From assembly GCA_014526335.1 (NCBI GenBank), contig JACTAT010000032.1, positions 5,944,695 through 6,008,694 of the forward strand: a stretch of DNA of 64,000 bases, written 5' to 3'. This DNA is from Chrysaora quinquecirrha (taxonomy: Eukaryota; Cnidaria; Scyphozoa; Semaeostomeae; Pelagiidae). The position numbers were made by a program, and so were the translations under genes. Of this stretch, positions 1-11,771 are shown one piece after another (the first letter of the stretch is position 1; the number at the start of each line of letters is the position of its first letter). The notes under the pieces were generated by a model. It did not search any database and was not told where the DNA came from. It was given only the letters and a program-made list of their open reading frames with translations.

Positions 1-1480
1 TCGATAAAACAATGCTGGTCAAAGATTTGATTTAGAAACAATGTTTGATAGTTTAACCACGTCATGAAACATTGCTACCTCGTGACCTCACAATTTGTTT
101 TTGCTTTGTCACAGCGACCTGTGATTTTAAAACCTCTTGAAACAACCCTTCACGTGCAAACTTTCTGGCCTCGTATCAATTTTTAGTATTAGGATGCTTC
201 TAAGTTTATATTTTTGATAAAAAAGTTTTACGTGAAATTTCATTTCATAGGCACTTTAACAAGCAGAATTTCCCCAGCAATGTTTTTTGAATGTTTCAAA
301 ACATTTTCTGATTTTCGTTAGCAAAAAATGTATTAGGAGCAATGTTTTGTGATATGGCTAAACGATGAAACATTTCATTTCTAAAACATTTAACGTTCTT
401 AGTTTTTCAAATTTCTCTTATTTAATCCAAACAGTCAAGTTTTGAAGAAGTTTCTAGTGACGACCTTTGCGCTGGAAGAATCCAAGAATGGAATTACAAT
501 GATTCAAAGATCATTAGCCCCCCTCCTGGTCTCTCACAACAAGCTCCCATTGGAACACCAATCGGATCAAAGCCTGCTACAAATTTCAATCAAAACGGTA
601 AGGTGCGTGATCTTTTGGATTTTTCCCGAACACGGAATAGATGCAACTTTCCAACCTTGCCCTTGGATGATGATCAAGATTGTCATCATTCACGTTAAGC
701 ATTTTTCATATTTTTTGACTGAGTCATGGCATCCGTTTGGGAAGTTTAAAATGAGACATTATTTCTGAAAAGTTGGTAGCAACATCTTTTAGCTCTGAAG
801 CTCTTCAAAGCCACTAATGCTGACCTTAAAATTTAGCAAATTTCTGAAATAGAAGCATCCTAACTCTCAGCAACTTAGATTCACTTGATTACAGCCAAGA
901 ACTATCGTAGCATTGTTCTGTGCTTCATAAATTTAGCTTCCCGAGGCGTTTTTAGAGAACTCAGTGTAGCGTATATTACAGTATATGCCTATTGCTGATG
1001 CTTAAGAAGCATAACTGTATCACACGAGAAAGTTCTTGTTGTCGACTGACAGTCCAGTCACTTTGCTGTTAGCTTTCTCCGCATTTGAAAATCTCCGTGC
1101 CGTGGAGCCACATCATCGATGCAGTTCTGTCTTTGTTTTCATAAATCGGACTACCGTGTTTTTCTATGTACAAGATGCACTGTTTCCCCATCAAAATTGG
1201 TACGAGCCTCAAATCGAGTCTTTTTGTCTGGATTAGTCGAGAATAACAGAGGAATCCAGTAGTCTTATTCAATCTGATGAAACAAGCGTTAAACTTTTAA
1301 CTGTGCTTTTGACAAATTATTTCGTCGTTTGCTACAAGTCCAACGAACGGTGTAGTATTTTGCAATATTGGTGGGGTGGTGGAACTGTTGTTTGAATATA
1401 ACTAGAAGTCTGTTCATGTGAACCTGAACCAGGGTAATCAAGAACCACTTTCGCTGCCTATTCGTATGAACCGCCCCAAG
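1..1480. other. No gene recognised; fragment resembling a Harbinger-type MITE
   Basis: Bases 1-400 contain several short motifs (AACAATGTTTGA, AAACATTGC, GCAATGTTTTGTGATATGGC) shared with the MITEs at 3608 and 17594, but no clear ends. The rest is AT-rich with only short frames. Confidence 0.4.
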
Positions 1481-1692
1481 TCATCGGAAAGTTAGTCCGG
1501 GTTAAAAATGTGGCTTTCCGGGTTAGAAATATGCCTCCAGGACAGAGAACACTTGATTTCGTGAATAAATTTCGCGTTTTGCGAGTGACCGGAAAGTTAA
1601 TCCGGGCTAGATATATTGCTTTCCGGGTTAGATATGTGCCTCCAGGACAAAAAGCTTGATTTCGCGAATAAATTTCGCGTTTTGCTGAAGAA
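1481..1692. repeat. Tandem duplication, about 105-bp period
   Basis: Two copies beginning GGAAAGTTA (1486 and 1591), each with GCTTTCCGGGTTAGA, GCCTCCAGGACA and AATAAATTTCGCGTTTTGC. Confidence 0.85.
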
Positions 1693-3607
1693 ATGCTCGT
1701 TAAAATTGGGCGTGAAAGGGGGTGGTTATGTACACAAATGTTTGTCTTATACATGGTAAAACACAGTAGTTTGAAAAGATATCACATCGTCACTTTCACA
1801 ATCATTGTATACTAGCTTCGTTCCAATTGGACGATCGCTCAACTATCCTGATATATTTTTATAAAAATTATTCTAATTTTTTACTGTCATATTCGATGCT
1901 GAGTAGTTTTGTTGATATTTTACGTTATGTTTTAAATAAATAGTCGTATGTTTAAATTCTTAATTGATAATTAGTTAGATTACTATTATTTTCGTTAATG
2001 TTGAAATTTTTTAAGTCATTATGTAGACACCACTCGAGGTAAGATTTTTCGGGAGATTTTTGAATCGTGCTGTATGAGGAATTAAACGATAACTTTGTCT
2101 TGTTTGCATTAGCAGAAGGCTTACTAAATATCAAAAGCACTGTAAACTAGGCAAATTGTTCTATGAGTGTCGTAAATCATTGTCGTTTTGCTTCTAAAAG
2201 CTGACCGTTGTGTGCAATTATGCAATAAGCTTGCTATAGATCAGTTTTACTAGCAGTCATTTCCTTTTAGCACTCATGAGTTACAAGGCTGGATCAGTAT
2301 TAGAATTATCAATTCTTAGCTTAAGGTTTGGACTTGTTTTAACTTGCTAAAACTGTAGCTGTAGATTTGTAGAATGTAGGCGGTAGATTGTAGATTGTGG
2401 TATTTCACCGTTATTAAGGGGAGGGATATTAAAGAACATTGACAAAATTTTGCCGAATAGCTTGAAATGGGCGATTTTAGCCTGCTTTTGAACAATGCCC
2501 GGCCTTGCCAATTCAGGGCACTAACCCTCCTCTCGAATAATTGCCCCTGATCTCTTACTAGAAGATTTCACCTAATGATCCCCTGCACTGATGAAGACCA
2601 TTTTATTTGTGATTGTAAATGGACACGCCATACTTATGCTAACTCGATGATAGAATTTTCCGCTAAGGATGATACACCGCATTGAAATTATTTGACAAGA
2701 TCAAAATTATTTGACGAGATCATTTTGTTTATGCCATGTTAACAAACGTCAATTTTTTATGCTTCTGTACAATACGATTTAATGGGAAACTTGGAAAGCG
2801 TTTTATGTGATCTGCAAGAAACGAAAACGAGTTTACCTTCCAAGCAATTCTTGTTATTTTTGCTAAATTTGCTTGCTGCAGCAAGAGTTGGGCTTGTGGT
2901 ACTTCGGAAAGCCGAATAAGCTATGTTTGTTGAAAATCACATCACGCTAACAGGTTTCCCGTTGTCTATGTAGATTTAATGAATTCCACAAGGAACCCAA
3001 CCAACCTCGTTGCTCACGACTGAGCAGAACCCTGGCCAAATGAGGGATATGGTTTTTCAAACATTTGAAACTTGCTTTTGCAGAAAATTGCGTTATCAAC
3101 CAAAAAACAGAAAGTCTTTCATTGACGCTGAAAAATTGAAGTATTTTCGTTTGCCACTAGGCATTGTCAAACTGATTTGCGCCGTAGGCCTATAAAACAA
3201 GTGTCAACCTATCCAACAGGATTCAAATGTTTGACAGACAATGTTTACTCCCTTGGTCATGATATATTTTAAATTATCTCTCTGCTTGCTTGCTTTTTCC
3301 AAATTTAATGCCAGGGTGCTATAAAGTGCTCACAATGCTCCGAAATATCCTCACTTGTGGTTAATGTGTTATAGATGCCGTTCTGTGCAGCTTCCGGACA
3401 GAACTCTTCGGACTAAGTTACCAGTTTCGCACCATTCAACGGACATCTGCTGTGGCAATGTTATTTTCCGTTCCAGTGAGATGTCTGGTGTATGGAGATT
3501 TTTTTTATAAACATGACCTTTGCAATGGTAATATGTCCGGTTCTTCATAGGTGTCCGTTATGTATATATGACTGCCTTCAACTATCATAAAAATATTGCG
3601 AGGCTAA
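1693..3607. other. No feature supported
   Basis: AT-rich sequence with short frames only. A palindromic-looking stretch near 3395-3560 repeats TCCGGACAGAACTC and ATGTCCGGTTCTTC and may be a decayed transposon. Confidence 0.3.
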
Positions 3608-3891
3608 GGCAATGACCAAACAATCAATCATTATTGGTCAAACATTTTAGATTTACTTTACAAGCAATGTTCGACTGTTTGGCCATGTCACAAAACATTG
3701 CTTGACGACCAAACATAAGCCAAATTTGCTGCGTTACGTTTTCTAAACAGTTCAAAAGCATTTTTTGCTTGATGCTAGCAAAGAATGTTTGACAAGCAAT
3801 GTTTTGCGACATGTCCAAACGGTCAAACACTTTCCTTGACAAGCGAATATCAAATGTTTAACAAACAATGTTTGACCGTTTGGCCAGGGCC
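3608..3891. mobile_element. PIF/Harbinger-type MITE, TAA target duplication
   Basis: 284 bp beginning GGCAATGACCAAAC and ending GACCGTTTGGCCAGGGCC, imperfect inverted ends, flanked on both sides by TAA. It contains many copies of the motif AAACATTG/CAATGTTT. Confidence 0.7.
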
Positions 3892-4429
3892 TAAGAGTGT
3901 TCAGGACAAAGCCAGAAGGCGGGACGCACGTATCTTCAAACCTTCTTTAGACATTTTTTTGGAGAAAGATGAAGGTAATAACTAAAAACTAAAAAATGAG
4001 AATCGGCCAAGCTGAAACCAAAGCAAAGCTCTCTTACAAAAACGAGTATAGTGGAGGATGTATCCGAGCATTTTTTGCAATTTCTAGCAAACCGACTTGA
4101 TATTTTTTCGTTCTGATTATTGAAATAAAATTATTGTTTATTTTCTTCTCAAGATTGAGTCTTTGTATATTAGTCGTAATTAGCTGCTCTTTTTATTTTG
4201 TTTATATAAAGCCTTTTTGCGTTTGATCGTGTACAGTGACTTGTATTCAGTATTAGTTAATTATTATGTTGATTTACCTCTTTTTTATTTTCATTTTGTT
4301 AAGATTTTTATCTGTAACCGTGTGTTGTCTCTGTGTTTGTGTCTGTTTTTGTTTCTTTTCAAGTTAATTTTGCTGGTTCAAATCACTCTGCGCGCGAAAG
4401 TAAAGACCTGCATATGAGAACCACGGCTT

Positions 4430-4691
4430 TTAAGAACCTCGCCCTTCCATTACATTGTAGATTCGCTTGTGAAAAACATTGTTTGGCCGATTGACTACAA
4501 CACAAAAAAAACTCGTCAAACATTTTTTTTGTTTGATACAAGGGTACAATATTTTTGAAGTTTCTCCAAACCATTACTGTGGGAAATCTGCTTTTCAAAC
4601 AATGTTTTGCGATTTGGCGAAAGGTCGAACATTACCCGTAAAGTAATATCTCAAATGTCTGAACAACAATGTTTGATCGTTTGGCCAGGCC
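4430..4691. mobile_element. Harbinger-type MITE, left end uncertain
   Basis: The right end reads CAATGTTTGATCGTTTGGCCAGGCC followed by TAA, as in the copy at 3608. The left end is not clear. Confidence 0.5.
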
Positions 4692-5537
4692 TAATGGTAG
4701 AATTCTTCGCGATTTGGGCGGAAGACGGTAAGCGGTACGAAAAGTTGACTTGAACTCAACTTTCAAAACGGAAAGCGGTACCAGCAGTAAACAGTACAAG
4801 CATGTGCAGAGGACATTTTGAACTTTCTAAACGGTTTGCTTAACGAACGGCTTTCCGTTTTTGAAAACTAAGCCCACGTCAACTTTTGATAGGCGGCAAA
4901 TTTCCGTCCACCGTTTTCCGTCCATACTGTCAAGAGACAATCCACTTAAAGACGCAAAATTAAGGTTCCTATATCCTTCCTATAGGTATGTATGCGGGTT
5001 TTTGCTGCGCACGATGGCTTTAGATATATAAGCAGCAGCAGCGAAGCTTGCTCACCTGGTTCCAAATTATTTGCCTTTTCCTATCTAATTTTAGAAAAGC
5101 CTGTTCGAGAGTGGGCTTCTTAGCAAGGGGCTGTGTAATATTTTGAATTGACTTAACTTCTCAGAGGCAAAAACGTCAGCCGTATCCTCCAAGCTTAAAA
5201 TAAGATGGCCTCTCTAACAAGCCTAGACCTTTGCACATAAGTCGCTTCACAACCTATGCGCAGCCTAAGAACGGGCAAAGCTCCAGTAGCTGCAACATGG
5301 TATATGGTTGCAACAATGTTATCTGCATCGTAAATCTACCAGCTGAACAGACAGTCGTACGCGTATAAAGCATTAGCTAATTTTTCGCTGCACCTTAGCC
5401 TCCTTGCCGAAATTTGTTTTCGTTTGTATCCATAGTGTAGATATAGATGCTTGCTAGTTAAGCTTTGTTGTTTGAACATGAAAGAATCGTATTTGTCACT
5501 GTACTACAGGTTTTGGATGGTCGCAATCGAACAATGT
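4692..5537. other. No feature supported
   Basis: Contains short reverse-complementary blocks around GGAAAGCGGTA and TACCGTTTTCCG-like strings (4720-4930) suggesting a decayed inverted-repeat element, but no boundaries. Confidence 0.25.
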
Positions 5538-5660
5538 TAGTTAAACATTTAAAATATGCTTTGCAAACGATGTTTGACCCTTTGGTCACGTCGCAAAAAA
5601 AATTGTATGAAGCCAAAAATTGTTTAGCGATGTCGCCAAAGAGCCAGTTAAACATTCTGC
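5538..5660. mobile_element. Fragment of the Harbinger-type MITE family
   Basis: TTTGACCCTTTGGTCACGTCGC and AAACATT motifs match the 3608 and 17594 elements. The ends are missing. Confidence 0.4.
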
Positions 5661-5935
5661 TATGACAACTACGATGATCATGCGGTATTTAATTATTATG
5701 GTTATCTTTGTTATGCTAATTATGATAGCAATGATCGTCATGATGATCGTGATTATAATGATTTTGATCATGATGATTATAATCATAGTTGTGATCATTT
5801 TTATCATGATGATTATAATCATAGTTGTGATCATCGTTGCCCTGATCGAAGTGATTATTACAATAATCGTGATTATGATCGTGATTTTCATGATTATGGT
5901 GATAATGATGATTATGGTAGTGACGATTACAGGGA
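5661..5935. repeat. Degenerate ATC/GAT-rich simple repeat
   Basis: Long run of GAT, ATC and ATTAT trinucleotides. ATCATGATGATTATAATCATAGTTGTGATCAT occurs twice in succession. Long frames here on both strands are low-complexity artefacts. Confidence 0.85.
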
Positions 5936-7460
5936 CAACAACTTTATCGTGTTTTTACGCATACAGTATTACCACCCCTGCCCTGTCAATAATCCCATTT
6001 TCGCCGTCCCTCGAGAATCTGGTGTCTTCGAGATGTTCCTTTCATGCTTGATCTTCATCATAGAACTTCACCATATATATATTAGATTAATTTAGTGTAT
6101 ACATAGTTGTGTTCTAGATTTTTATTCCCAGTTGTGTTTGTAGCTTAAGCATCAGTAATGCATATAAATTACAGTTTGTTTTGTTTGGACTTTAATGATT
6201 GACTGTATGATTAGAATAGCTGATATTACATCGCAGTGTAATTTCCGTCCTTGTTTCAAGACGAGAACAGCCTCGCCACGAAACAGATCGCTTACAAGAC
6301 TTGCTGATTTGTGTTCTTGTACGAATCTAATCTGAAAGGCCCTGACTAAATGCTGGTCTTGGCAAGACCGTCTTGCCACGAGGCTCAAGTGACCATGGTT
6401 ATTGATTTGTAGCCTGATGTTACTGCTCTGCTCTCGGGTTTCCAGTTTGCGAAAAACTTCGCGCGAAGAGCTTTCAAATTAGATACCTCTGCGCGCGAAC
6501 CTTTGACAGGATTTGCGTTCTTTGTGAAGTGCTGTTTGCTACTGCAAGTTTGACCATTTTTTGTAGCTGTCCTGCAAAATTTGGCCAGTATATTAAGTTT
6601 GGTTGTTTGCTGTCCCTTATGTTCTATTTTGAATGAGTTTTTAAACGGTGGATATTTTCGGGACGCTTAGACTAGCCTACGCAGTCGAGAAAAGCGTTAC
6701 CTTAGGTCGCAAGCATGCAACAAAGCCTGCAGACGTCGATTCAACCGCTGTCAGAAGAGCAGAGAGCGGTAACATCACCTCAGCTACGCGATAACTGATG
6801 AGCGGTATAATTTCATCGTGTTGGCCTTTTCACGCTGGCGCAACGCGTTCTGTTGACACGGCGATTGTCTGTTCTCTTTTTCAAACATACTGTAAGAAAA
6901 CTAGCGGCGGAGATATTGAACGTTATTGATTGGTTTTGCAATTGTTAACTTTTCTAGTTTAATCTATACGTTACGTATATATACATACATTTGTTGCTGC
7001 AGTAAAGTTTCTTATTAAAATCTCAATGTTAGTCAGTGACTTACCGTTGAACGAAGAGTGTTTCTTGTTTTTGAGCCTTGTTGGTGAAATAAAACAGAAG
7101 ACTGTATGAATTAAGTCCATTCCTGGTGAGATGCCAGCGCTTTAAGTGCCCGTTTTTTTTTCGCTGGCCCTGGTTTTGAACGCAATCAACACACCTGCTT
7201 TCACCACTTACACTGACATAGAAGCGTATGCTCATTGTAAGTAGAAACTGGCGAACGCTGAAATTTCGAGACAGCAGGTCGCAGCTTTAAATGCTTCTAT
7301 ATAACTCCTTTCACAGTTCAACATTAACAGTTCGAAATTGAACAAGACGCTTTTAGAGGATCAGAAAGAACAAGACTGCGCATGAGGACGTCATTTGATT
7401 GGCATATGTCAAATGTGACAGCATTTCACCGAGGTGACGAAAGATTTTTTGAATGAATGA
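5936..7460. other. No feature supported
   Basis: Unique-looking AT-rich sequence with short frames. Nothing with family similarity was recognised on either strand. Confidence 0.3.
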
Positions 7461-7830
7461 TTAAGCCCCGACCAAATGTAGCCAACATTTCACCCAACAT
7501 TGGCCAGCATTCATGTTGGGCGGAAAGTTGGCAGCGTTTTGCCACCTTGTCGGATGAGCCAGCATCATGTTGGGTTTTGTTGGCTGAAGTTTGATCATGG
7601 TCAAAAATTCACAAACATTTCAGAGCATTGGCTTTGTTTGGCCACCCTTGCCAGCAAATGTTGGCTCCACGCATGCGCATTAGGTCAGGGGCGCTCGCCT
7701 TTGGCGCAGAAAAACGAAGCAAAACAGCATTCTCATTCTTTAAGAAGCAAGCTGCTATACAAGTTCAGCGATATGTTTGGTGCAATGTTAGCGACGTTTG
7801 AACAAGGCTTTTCTTTCAGTTAAAAAATGC
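7461..7830. mobile_element. Possible transposon fragment rich in CCAACATG/CATGTTGG
   Basis: Begins TTAAGCCCCGACCAAATG and is dense in GCCAACATT, CATGTTGGG and GTTGGC strings, as is 47440-47820. A 107-codon frame here looks like translated repeat. Confidence 0.35.
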
Positions 7831-8328
7831 GTGTGGGCCGCTTGTTCAGTAGATCAATTTTCTCTACAGTCCAGCATGTTGTTCATCTTGCGCGAATCTT
7901 GGGTGTCAGTTAAGCAGCTCAATTCGCACTTGTTTCTTTTTCACAACTACAGAATAGCCGATTTTGCTTTAAGCAACCATCCTACGGATGTATTAGCTAA
8001 GTCATTGCGCCGTGTGACATCCTTATCTTGCTTTTATGTTAATCAGCCCCCTTTTCCTGTGCGGAGAATACGACAGAGAAACAAGCCATATGTATGCTGG
8101 CAACAACTAAGGCAAGCATCCATGTCCAACTCTGGTGTGAAACATTAAATATTGGTTAGACTTCCAGGCAGCTTACGCTGTAATTTGTAACATTTCTGAG
8201 TCAGAACTTTAAATCATACCAGTTTATCCCTTAAATCCCATCTCCAACATATTTGTTCGGCATCAAAAGCGCTTGGCCATTGCGCATTCTCTATCTTCGG
8301 TAGCAAAGAGTGCAAAGTCAACTTTTCC

Positions 8329-8914
8329 GTGACTGAAATTGCCCGAAAAGGTTACAGCCATTCAGAATTGAGTAATGAATACTTCGAACTTGGATTGGAT
8401 AGTATCAACTCAAACTCTCCCACCTGTTCCACCCAAGAGTGCGAAAACGCGGGACGAGTACCTTTTTGCTTTTGCGTACAAATGCTGAAGGTCCGGTGGA
8501 GAAAGCTGCCGATTAAAACTGTGGAAGTGGACACCGCTCTTAACACATTCCACAGGAGTGTCAGCTAGAATCAGTGTCCTTAGTGTCCTTCAGGTAAGGA
8601 TCGTTGTGCTTGTTACAGGAATTCACTTGGACGTGGAAGACAATCCCAAAGGTCACATTGCATGCAGTTCACCATGCGCTCAAGAAGATAGTGAGGAAAA
8701 TTAGAGGGAAAATGGAAAATTGGCGAAAAACAAACTCCCAAGCAAAGTCGAGCTCATTTGGAATGGCTTCAAATGCGATTTAATGCCCAACGAATCAACC
8801 CTGCAGAAAAAAGATCTTACTGTGGTTACAAGAAAATTTCATTGCATAAAGCTGGCCATAGAATATGCCACAGATCTCTTGAATGAAGCTGGTATCCAAC
8901 TTTTCGCTAAATAA
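8329..8914 (+). other. Unassigned frames, possibly a gene remnant
   Basis: Frames of 79 codons (8329-8568) and 64 codons (8720-8914) lie on the same strand, with a frame ending DNPKGHIACSSPCAQED between them. An AATAAA overlaps the last stop. No family is recognised and no convincing splice sites link them, so chance is a real alternative. Confidence 0.2.
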
Positions 8915-9029
8915 AAATGATAAGACTGTCTTCTAGCTACGCATGCAACTATAGTTATGGCTATAGAATTGCTGCGTGATTAGCAGTTATTTCTACCTTG
9001 TTTTTGGCGCACTCTTCATTCCCCTGGTT

Positions 9030-9246
9030 CTTAGAGCCTCAAAGGGTCACAGAGGGATTGGAAAACAGGAAAAAAGGGACTTCCACTGTCTCTTCACCCT
9101 GTTTTCCAGAGCCTCAAAGTGTCACAGAGGGATTGGAAAACAGGCAACGAGGGATTTCCACTCTCTCTTCACCCTGTTTCCCAGAGCCTCAAAGGGTCAC
9201 AGAGGATTGGAAAACAGGAAACGAGGGATTTTCCCTCTATTTTCCT
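9030..9246. repeat. 75-bp tandem repeat, about 2.8 copies
   Basis: Units start at AGAGCCTCAAAG (9033, 9108, 9183) and share GGGATTGGAAAACAGG and CTCTTCACCCTGTTT. Confidence 0.9.
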
Positions 9247-9944
9247 CCCTTCTTACATTCCACTGCCTGTGATGCTTTGATGCTCTTGTGACCAGGGTAC
9301 TGAAGAGTGCGTGAGAGATATCAAATACCTTATCACTAACTTTTATGTTTTAGTTCGCTTTCTGCTCTTGTGGCAATGACAGGAGGGCTTGAAACCTTTA
9401 CACTCTTTTTTTTTAATAAGCAACTGTTCAATAAGCAACCAGGGCTGGAGATTGTGCTAAAATTTCTGGTGAAATAGCGTTCTTTATACTGTACATCCTT
9501 GCAAACTTGTCAGTTACATTGAGAAGCCAGAAAAGAGCCAAAATAAGAGGTTTTAGTGGGTACCAGGCATTCTGTGACCGCTGAAATCCTAGATATGTTA
9601 AGCAACTCTTGAGGGCTGGACCAAAGTCAAGTTGCTTATTGAAAAAAAAGTGTGTGGTAAGTTTTACTTTTTACAGGGAATTTAGTAGCTCTTCTTCTCA
9701 TACAGCTTGGGACAGTTGTTTGTAGTCCAATTTTTTTATTCTTTTGCAGAAGCTGAAGCTGGAAACAAGAATTTAGGACACTGACAAACTGATTTTCTTA
9801 TAATCATAAAGGGAAGTGAACACCGTGAACAGAACTTCAAAAGGCTTGCAAAAATATGAAACCAGATGAAATTCTTAATTACCAATTTATCATGCAAAAA
9901 GTCCCAATTCACATTTATTCTTAAATACCGAAAATCCTCGAGTA
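9247..9944. other. No feature supported
   Basis: AT-rich, no long frames or recognisable repeats apart from AATAAGCAACT strings near 9415 and 9600. Confidence 0.3.
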
Positions 9945-10348
9945 CACGCTTTTTTATAAGGAGCCTACCTCAAGGCCTAGTTCTTAAAATTCCTTATTTT
10001 TGGACCTCTTTTGAGGCAATCGTAGTTAAAAAAAGTTCCTTAATAGTTCCTTAATTTTAACTGCACATACGGTGGTCATAACAATAATAGAGAGACACTT
10101 GCATGTGAGCAAAGCTCGGGACTACTCAAGGAAACATTTGATACATGCTTAACGTACAATTTATGTGATTTTCGACTGCAAATGAATGGAACCGTCTTTC
10201 TAATTCTTGATTTGTTGCAGCGATAAAAGCATTCAACATTGAAAAGTTCCCTAATGATCTTCTCTTTAGTAGTATAAGTTCTTTAAATTTTCGGGCCTTC
10301 TACACGTAGGTTCCTTATAAAGTGGTTCTTTTAAAAAAAAAATGCGTG
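9945..10348. mobile_element. TA-flanked MITE, family A copy 1
   Basis: 404 bp starting CACGCTTTTTTATAAGG after a TA and ending AAAAATGCGTG. The interior shares AAGGCCTAGTTCTTAAAATTCC, TACAATTTATGTGATTTTCGACTGCAAATG and GGGCCTTCTACACGTAGG with four other copies. Confidence 0.8.
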
Positions 10349-10816
10349 CAAGCCCTCATAAACCCCCTCAAATACGCCCCAACTAAGAATTCGTTTTTCG
10401 GATAACTCTCCCCTCGAATAAGCCACCCCCCAGGGGGGAATTATTCGAAGGCCTTGTGAATTTGTTTTTGCCTATCATGAATCTTTCAAATAGTTGAAAC
10501 ACTGAAAAAGCTTTTGTTGACATTTCGTTTCCACATAGCCATAACTGGCGGGCCAGTGCTGAGACACAGCCATAACCAGTGCTGAGACAGTGGTTGCTAT
10601 AAAATGTGCTCAGTCATGTGCTCAATGAAAATAAAGACAGGTAGCACAGACACGTCGACCACGGCTGCGCCACATGTTCCTATTAAAATCTTCTACCGTC
10701 AGAAGCGCGTTAGAGCCGGCGCTACTGCGGTAGAGCAACTGTCCAACCAAGGTAGAGCAACCGTAAGGAAATGTTTCCATTTAAACTGAAAACGCCACAG
10801 CGCTGTGTAAATATAT
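10349..10816. other. No feature supported
   Basis: Short frames only. GCCATAACTGGCGGGCCAGTGCTGAGACA is partly repeated at 10540-10590. Confidence 0.3.
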
Positions 10817-10905
10817 TCGAACTTATCAAGGCTGTTTCTGCCACCGTATTATATGATAGCCACCACTTATCATGACAAGCCTTTGATATTTAGTGAGGCA
10901 ACGTT
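10817..10905. repeat. Dispersed repeat, family D copy 1
   Basis: GGCTGTTTCTG, CACCGTATTA and CCACTTATCATGACAAGCCTTTGAT recur at 20868-20995 and 61775-61836. Confidence 0.6.
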
Positions 10906-11194
10906 TCGGGAGAGATCCGTCTCCCATCATCGGGCAATGAGAAATGTGGTTCTTTCCTATTTATTGCAAAGGTCAACCGTGCAGTCACCTGCGAGAAAGT
11001 TACAGTTACAGACTGTCTCAGCACTGGTACAGCCAATTTTGGCTTTATGGAAACCAGGCTTAAGAATTTGAGCCCAACGAATTAACAACATGAGGAAAAT
11101 TGTTGATCTATTCGTGCTCCTTAATTATTACCCTGAGTAGTTAGTAATTTGCGAAATCATCACCCGAAATCATCTAAACCAATAAAGCATGATA

Positions 11195-11354
11195 CCGTGG
11201 AACCTCCATTAGCGGACCACCTCTGAACAACGGTCAAATATTTTGGTCCCAAAGTTCATTACTTTGTAAAGGAAAACTTCCATACAGCGGACACCTCTCT
11301 ACAACGGACTTTAGTATTGGTCCCCCTGCTGCCCGTTATATGGAGGTTCAACTG
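11195..11354. mobile_element. Short Tigger/pogo-like MITE, TA-flanked
   Basis: 160 bp with ends CCGTGGAACCTCCATTAGCGGACC and ATATGGAGGTTCAACTG flanked by TA. The ends resemble Tigger-type termini. Confidence 0.6.
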
Positions 11355-11771
11355 TACAAGAATTCAGTACAATAGGAAAACACATACTAAAACTATAGGC
11401 CTGCAGGCAAGTGTGTCATTGAGCACAGCCGAGAATCACTCTTGTCAGGGAAAATCAATTATTGCCTCAGATTACCACACAGCTATCGTTATGCTCCGAA
11501 AAGCATATCGATCAAGAAAGTAATTATTGTAGCTCTAGGAAATAAGAGTGGACAACTTTGAAACAACCAAGAAGCAATCAACATACAATACATTTCTAAT
11601 GAGAAGACATTCAGAACTCATGAATCTTTAAGCTTATTCAGATTGCCTTCTGTTTTCGTAAGGCTTTTTCCCATGCACAAAGCTACATAGGGGAAAAATA
11701 AACTTTAAAGTGCTCATTTGATTCAATAAAGGCAGTTTGCAAGTGAGCTTCAATAGGACACCAAAGGCGAT
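11355..11771. other. GPCR upstream region, no promoter element identified
   Basis: AT-rich with no TATA box or repeat that can be tied to the receptor gene. Confidence 0.3.

Noticed and set aside
1952..2140. Minus-strand 62-codon frame that might be a terminal exon
   Set aside because: No homology, no clear acceptor and no neighbouring exon.
5586..6051. Overlapping 100-143 codon frames rich in Ile and Met
   Set aside because: Simple GAT/ATC repeat read in both directions; not a membrane protein.
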